From Tenggerimyces flavus (GTDB lineage Bacteria > Actinomycetota > Actinomycetes > Propionibacteriales > Actinopolymorphaceae), in assembly GCF_016907715.1 (NCBI RefSeq), contig NZ_JAFBCM010000001.1:5580001-5644000 (forward strand): 64,000 nt of DNA, given 5' to 3'. Positions 60,150 to 64,000 of the stretch are shown piece by piece (within the stretch, counting starts at the first letter, position 1; each line of letters starts with the position of its first letter). The translations under genes were made by a program, and so were the position numbers. The notes under the pieces are model-generated. The model searched no databases. It had not been told where the DNA came from and saw only the letters and a list, made by a program, of their open reading frames with translations.

Positions 60150-60430
60150 TAGATCGACCCCGCGAAGCCGGACCTGGCGAAGCGACGGATGGCTTGAACG
60201 ATCTCCTCGCGGGTCACCCTCGGCACCACCAGCATCTTGACGATCAGACTGCTGCCTCGAGCTTGCAACTCGTCCCGTAGCTCCTGCATGAGGCGGACCT
60301 CGTCGTAGACCGTGACCTCATGCACGACGCCGTCCACGACTGCTCGTACCCCGAACAGGCAGCCCTTGGATTCGATGATTCCCTCGTAGCCATCGAGATC
60401 CTCAGGAAAGGTCACCTCGATCTCAACCAT
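60149..60430 (-). CDS. Hypothetical protein of the immunity-like cluster
   Basis: The 93-residue alpha/beta protein reads VEIEVTFPEDLDGYEGIIES, GVRAVVDGVVHEVTVYDEVR, then a helix pair ending EEIVQAIRRFARSGFAG. ATG 60430 follows a GAGGGGG stretch and overlaps the upstream DUF416 gene by 8 bp. No domain recognised. Confidence 0.6.
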   Translation of the reverse strand: MVEIEVTFPEDLDGYEGIIESKGCLFGVRAVVDGVVHEVTVYDEVRLMQELRDELQARGSSLIVKMLVVPRVTREEIVQAIRRFARSGFAGSI

Positions 60431-61043
60431 CTGACACCCCCTCAGGACCGTGCGGAAAGGCAAGAGCCCAGTCGCGTCCTTCGCTCCGAGCTCGGTCTCG
60501 GAGGTGGTCCCAGTCTGGATCATCAACCTCGACAGCCGCCAGATCGACGTTGATGCCCCGGACCGCCTCGACAACGAACAAGCTGCTGCGGAGACGTTCC
60601 TCCATGGCCGGCGTGAACGTACTGCCTGACTCGAACTGCTGAGCCGCGAAGTCCGCCACGTCATAGACCTGGCGTGCGGCGTACACCGCATCCTGCACGC
60701 TATCTCGGAGCCAACTCTGGAGTGCGAAGAAGACACAGGCAGTCGCGTTCTCGGCGTACCCAGCCTCGACGAACCGAGGATGGTCTTCGGCCGGCTCGAG
60801 CGCCTCTACGGCAGCAGGCAGGTCAGAGAGGTCGACGTCATCGCGAGTGATCGCAAGCCAAACCCTCTGGATGAGAGCCGCCAACGCCTCAGAATCGCCC
60901 TCGCCTGTGACCGACTGGAACCGCACGTAGAGAGGCCACAACCGCTCCGCACAGGCCGCCGAGAAGGCCACTCTCCGTCGCCGATCGAGCCGACCCAGCC
61001 TCAACGCCAGCTCGGCTTCGTGGGCGCCGAACTCGTTAGTCAT
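60423..61043 (-). CDS. DUF416-family protein
   Basis: The 206-residue helical protein has RRRVAFSAACAERLWPLYVR, RVWLAITRDD and YAENATACVFFALQSWL in the order and spacing of the DUF416 (YjaG) family. Function is unknown; members frequently occur with polymorphic-toxin immunity genes. ATG 61043 overlaps the stop of the upstream gene by 8 bp. Confidence 0.78.
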   Translation of the reverse strand: MTNEFGAHEAELALRLGRLDRRRRVAFSAACAERLWPLYVRFQSVTGEGDSEALAALIQRVWLAITRDDVDLSDLPAAVEALEPAEDHPRFVEAGYAENATACVFFALQSWLRDSVQDAVYAARQVYDVADFAAQQFESGSTFTPAMEERLRSSLFVVEAVRGINVDLAAVEVDDPDWDHLRDRARSEGRDWALAFPHGPEGVSDG

Positions 61044-61650
61044 GCGGGCCGAGGTCGATCTTCGAGATCCGTCCGCCAAGCCCTACGCGGATGGCTTCCA
61101 ACCGAAGTCTTCCCATCAGGTGCCAGTAGACGCTCGTGTCGGTGAGGTCGACGTTCGTACCGTCGTCCAATCCTCCAAGGAAGAGCGGGGTCCGGTAGCC
61201 GACGCATTTGTCGAACGGGATCGGCTTGGTGTTCTCCGCGGTCCAGTCGGTGAAGTACGCCGTGACGAGATCCTCGTCCACGTGCTCGACCAGCTCGACA
61301 TCGTGGAACTCCGTGAACCGCCCAGGCACCTCGAAGACCTCGCCCGTCCCCGGTTCGAACATCGACACACCTGGATCGGACTCCACCCCTCGCGACCGAT
61401 CGATCGAGAACTGGCGTCCCAGCCAGTCGAAACCGAAACACCCCAGCCGCGAGCGATAGTTGGGGAACGCGGCGCCGACCAGTCGATCGAACTCGTCAGC
61501 TGACGCCCTCGTGTGGATGCGATAGAGCCCGTCCTCGAACGTGCAGCCTCCGTAGGCCTCCAGAAGGTCGTCAAGGCCTGTCACACCTGTAGCCGGACCG
61601 CTCGGCGTTCCGGATGTCAGCCTGAACGCGTCGAGAAAGCGCTCAAGCAT
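61036..61650 (-). CDS. T6SS Tdi1-like immunity protein (GAD-like/DUF1851)
   Basis: The 204-residue protein has an N-terminal GAD-like part (YGGCTFEDGLYRIH) and the DUF1851/Tdi1 core: FGFDWLGRQFSID, FEPGTGEVFEVPGRFTEFHD, CVGYRTPLFLGG and VYWHLMGRLRL. In Agrobacterium, Tdi1 neutralises a DNase effector; homologues protect against polymorphic toxins. No toxin gene is visible nearby. ATG 61650 follows GGGAGGGAG. It is the first gene of the overlapping set 59425-61650. Confidence 0.75.
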   Translation of the reverse strand: MLERFLDAFRLTSGTPSGPATGVTGLDDLLEAYGGCTFEDGLYRIHTRASADEFDRLVGAAFPNYRSRLGCFGFDWLGRQFSIDRSRGVESDPGVSMFEPGTGEVFEVPGRFTEFHDVELVEHVDEDLVTAYFTDWTAENTKPIPFDKCVGYRTPLFLGGLDDGTNVDLTDTSVYWHLMGRLRLEAIRVGLGGRISKIDLGPHD

Positions 61651-61680
61651 CTGGCTCCCTCCCTTCGAGCACGACGACGA

Positions 61681-61734
61681 TCAGGCGCGAGAGTCGTAGA
61701 ACTCCCTGTAGGTGAACGGGATCGCGTCGTTCAT
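61681..61734 (-). pseudogene. 17-residue remnant coupled to the isomerase stop
   Basis: ATG 61734 overlaps the isomerase stop (ATGA) and reads [17 protein letters not shown] before TGA. IPFTYREFYD looks like the opening of a larger protein, so a gene that once followed the isomerase may have been truncated when the immunity-like cluster arrived. It could also be chance. Confidence 0.3.
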
Positions 61735-62612
61735 CAGGCTGCGGCGAGGGACTTCAGGAAGGTGACGCTGCGGTGGGCGTCGGCTAGGGGGCCGGTGCCG
61801 GAGGTGGGGGTGGCGGTGAGGGCGGTGTCCTGTTCCAGCACGTACCAGCCCTGGTAGCCCGCTGACTCCAGCGTCGAGACGATCCCGGCGATGTCGAGGT
61901 CTCCCTCTCCCAGCGGGGTGAACATGCCGGCGCGGACTCCGTCGATGAACGGCGTGGTGCCTTCGGCTACGGACTTCGCGATCGTGAGGTTCACGTCCTT
62001 CAGGTGGACGTGGCCGATCCGCTCCGGTGCCTTCTGGGCTAGGGCCAACGGGTCTGTGCCGCCGATGGCTAGGTGGCCGGTGTCTAGGCAGAGTGGGACG
62101 TCGGACGAGTCCAACAAGCGGGTCACGGAGGCCGCCGATTCGATGGCTGTGCCCACGTGGGGGTGGAGCGTTGTGCGCAGGCCGTGGGACTCCGCGATCG
62201 CGCTGACGGCGGCGATGTTAGAGACCAGGTTGGACCATTCCGCGTCCGTCAGTTCGGACCTGGCGTCGTACGACGAGCCGCCCAGGTCGGCGGCCAGGAC
62301 GACTACCTCGGAGCCACCTCCCGCCAGCGTCGCGATCGCCGCTTCTGCGGCAGACAGGTCCGGTGATGGTGAGGCATGGAGGACCACCGGCAGGAAGCCG
62401 CCGACCAGAGACATCCCGTGGGCGGCGAGCGCCGAACGGACGTCCGAAGGCGACGCGCCAAGGTAGCCGGTCGGCCCGAGTTCCGTCGCCGACAAGCCCA
62501 GCGACGCCATCTCCGAAAGCACCACGGACGGTGGCAGTTCGACACCCCAGCCCGGGACCTCGCACACACCCCAGGTGATGGGCGCCCCGGCGACGCGCGA
62601 CAGAAAGCTCAC
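61734..62612 (-). CDS. Sugar phosphate isomerase/epimerase-like TIM-barrel protein (IolE-like)
   Basis: The 292-residue AP-endonuclease-2-type barrel has [15 protein letters not shown] at the N terminus, like inosose dehydratase IolE. Metal ligands are in [25 protein letters not shown] and GHVHLKDVN. It probably converts the sugar or cyclitol brought in by the ABC importer upstream. The GTG start overlaps the ATPase gene stop by 4 bp (GTGA). Confidence 0.87.
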   Translation of the reverse strand: MSFLSRVAGAPITWGVCEVPGWGVELPPSVVLSEMASLGLSATELGPTGYLGASPSDVRSALAAHGMSLVGGFLPVVLHASPSPDLSAAEAAIATLAGGGSEVVVLAADLGGSSYDARSELTDAEWSNLVSNIAAVSAIAESHGLRTTLHPHVGTAIESAASVTRLLDSSDVPLCLDTGHLAIGGTDPLALAQKAPERIGHVHLKDVNLTIAKSVAEGTTPFIDGVRAGMFTPLGEGDLDIAGIVSTLESAGYQGWYVLEQDTALTATPTSGTGPLADAHRSVTFLKSLAAA

Positions 62613-63457
62613 TTCTCCACCCCTCCTGACGGTTCCACGGAGGCCTCGACCTCCGACAACACCTCCGACGACACCACACCACGCTGCTCGAGCTCGTGCC
62701 CCAGAGCCTCCAGCTCCGACCCGCCAGCCATCTCCCGCGTCAGCTCAGGCAACGTCAGAGACGAACGCGAGTACGACCCCACCATCGCCCCGCGCTTCAG
62801 CAACACGAACCGATCCCCCACCAGGTAAGCGTGATGCGGGTTGTGCGTGATGAACACGACCCCCAACCCCGCATCCCGCGCAGCCGCCACGTACTTCAAA
62901 ACCACGCCCGACTGCTTCACGCCCAAAGCAGCCGTCGGCTCGTCCAAGATGAGCATCCGCGCCCCGAAGTACACAGCCCGCGCGATCGCCACCGACTGCC
63001 GCTCGCCACCCGACAGCGTCCCGATCGGCTGGTCCACGTCCCGCAGGTCGATCCCCATCTTCGCGAGCTCGGCCTTCGTCGTACGCCGCATGAACGACAC
63101 GTCAAGTCGCCGGAACGGCCCAAACCCACGCGTCGGCTCCGACCCCAGGAAGAAGTTCCGCCAGATCGGCATCAACGGTACGACAGCCAAATCCTGATAC
63201 ACCGTGGCGATCCCGAGCTCCAGAGCCTGCCGTGGCGACGAGAACGACACCGCGCGGCCATCGACCCGCAAGACCCCAGAAGAGTGCGCATGAGCCCCGG
63301 AAAGGATCTTGATGAACGTCGACTTCCCCGCACCGTTGTCACCCAGCACGCAAGTCACCTCACCCGCGTGCACAGTAGTCGTCACATCGCGCAAGGCCAC
63401 GATCGAACCGTACGACTTCCCCAACCCCTCGACTTCCAACAAAGCAGGAGCAGTCAT
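62609..63457 (-). CDS. Sugar ABC transporter ATP-binding protein (single-domain, FrcA type)
   Basis: The 282-residue ATPase has Walker [11 protein letters not shown] loop VYQDLAVVP, signature [14 protein letters not shown], Walker [13 protein letters not shown] and the switch His in FITHNPHHA. One nucleotide domain rather than the tandem pair of RbsA places it with fructose/xylose-type CUT2 importers. ATG 63457 overlaps the permease stop (ATGA). The C-terminal ~40 residues are Glu/Ser-rich. Confidence 0.92.
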   Translation of the reverse strand: MTAPALLEVEGLGKSYGSIVALRDVTTTVHAGEVTCVLGDNGAGKSTFIKILSGAHAHSSGVLRVDGRAVSFSSPRQALELGIATVYQDLAVVPLMPIWRNFFLGSEPTRGFGPFRRLDVSFMRRTTKAELAKMGIDLRDVDQPIGTLSGGERQSVAIARAVYFGARMLILDEPTAALGVKQSGVVLKYVAAARDAGLGVVFITHNPHHAYLVGDRFVLLKRGAMVGSYSRSSLTLPELTREMAGGSELEALGHELEQRGVVSSEVLSEVEASVEPSGGVEK

Positions 63458-64000
63458 CGGCTCACCTCCGCCCGCCGGCGCACCCAGTTGTTCACCAACA
63501 CCGCACCGAGCAGCATCACGCCCAGGAACGCCTTCAGCCAGTTGTTGTCCCACTGCGCGAAGACGATCCCCTGGTACGTCATCCCGTAGATCAACGCACC
63601 CAGCGCCGCGCCGATCGCCGACCCGTAGCCACCGGTCAGCAGACACCCACCAACAACAGCGCAGATGATGTAGATGAACTCCTCACCCACACCCGTCGAA
63701 GCCTGCACCGTCGACGTGTCGAAGAGCTGCAACATCCCCGCCAGCCAACCCGCGCCGGCCGTGGCCATGAACAGCCCGACTTTCGTACGCATCAACGGCA
63801 CACCGACCTGCCGAGCACTCGTCTGAGCCCCACCGACAGCGAAGATCCAGTTCCCCGCCCGCGTCCGCAGCAACACCCACGTCGCCACCACCGTCAGCAC
63901 GATCCACCACACGATGGACACCTGGAACGACGCACCGAACAAGGCGAAAGTCGACCCGAACAGCCACTTCACATCGAAGAACCCCGGGATGTTCGCCATC
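63454..64000 (-). CDS. Sugar ABC transporter permease (RbsC/FrcC type), C-terminal part
   Basis: The visible 181 residues include four to five helices and the family signatures [20 protein letters not shown], a [10 protein letters not shown] segment and [20 protein letters not shown]. The gene continues past the right edge, so the N-terminal half and true start are outside. It is the first visible gene of the operon permease-ATPase-isomerase. Confidence 0.92.
   Translation of the reverse strand, partial: MANIPGFFDVKWLFGSTFALFGASFQVSIVWWIVLTVVATWVLLRTRAGNWIFAVGGAQTSARQVGVPLMRTKVGLFMATAGAGWLAGMLQLFDTSTVQASTGVGEEFIYIICAVVGGCLLTGGYGSAIGAALGALIYGMTYQGIVFAQWDNNWLKAFLGVMLLGAVLVNNWVRRRAEVSR

Overview
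The window is GC-rich DNA packed with genes that start on ATG, GTG or TTG behind GGAGG-type ribosome binding sites. Gene content and order point to an actinomycete. Several genes follow the Mycobacterium tuberculosis Rv2166c-Rv2182c block (mraZ, DUF3040, metF-like, idsA, Rv2175c-like, pknL-like, class II aroG, acyltransferase). The moxR-DUF58-tgpA set next to mraZ, the sugar ABC operons and the IS1380 element suggest a soil actinomycete, perhaps of the Kribbella/Nocardioides/Actinopolymorpha kind. The genus is an inference and is not proven.

Layout. 1-5.4 kb: 5' part of mraZ with a phased array of probable MraZ boxes, divergent from moxR-DUF58-tgpA. 5.4-16.1 kb: TetR/amidohydrolase pair with an operator over the start codon, DUF3040, a methyltransferase, DUF4097, a HEPN gene behind a canonical LexA box, MFS, DUF4126, an FAD oxidoreductase, metF and a polyprenyl diphosphate synthase. 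16.1-20.9 kb: a small-conductance-channel-like protein, a lipoprotein ribonuclease with its barstar, a lipoprotein, then an IS1380 element and a MITE inserted in tandem at one CTAG, and an Rv2175c-like regulator. 20.9-25.1 kb: ferredoxin-reductase-like protein, a methyltransferase pseudogene, a PASTA Ser/Thr kinase and three different hairpin repeats. 25.2-30 kb: EamA transporter and a sugar ABC importer. 30-36 kb: Moco oxidoreductase, HxlR regulon, type I DAHP synthase, threonine aldolase. 36-41 kb: adenosine deaminase, RraA-like, enolase-superfamily and M55 peptidase genes. 41-47.8 kb: class II DAHP synthase, a PPi-type phosphofructokinase, acyltransferase and hydrolase. 47.8-57.7 kb: a ten-gene minus-strand block with ABC importer, GH1 glucosidase, VOC and cupin oxygenase-like proteins, LysR and an ADP-ribosylglycohydrolase. 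57.8-61.7 kb: an exonuclease-like protein and a cluster of small immunity-like genes. 61.7-64 kb: a ribose-type ABC operon that runs off the end.

The housekeeping backbone (cell-wall control, isoprenoid, folate, aromatic amino acid and glycolytic genes) is interrupted by catabolic operons and selfish elements. The most unusual signals are: an 86%-identical 81-bp element in front of two unrelated genes; an exact 55-bp hairpin present in opposite orientations 9 kb apart; a second hairpin family with compensatory changes; two transposable elements stacked on a stop-codon CTAG; and a LexA box with a leader hairpin upstream of a HEPN-type putative RNase.

No rRNA, tRNA or CRISPR array was seen by eye. 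Starts were chosen by reading ribosome binding sites. No database search was possible.
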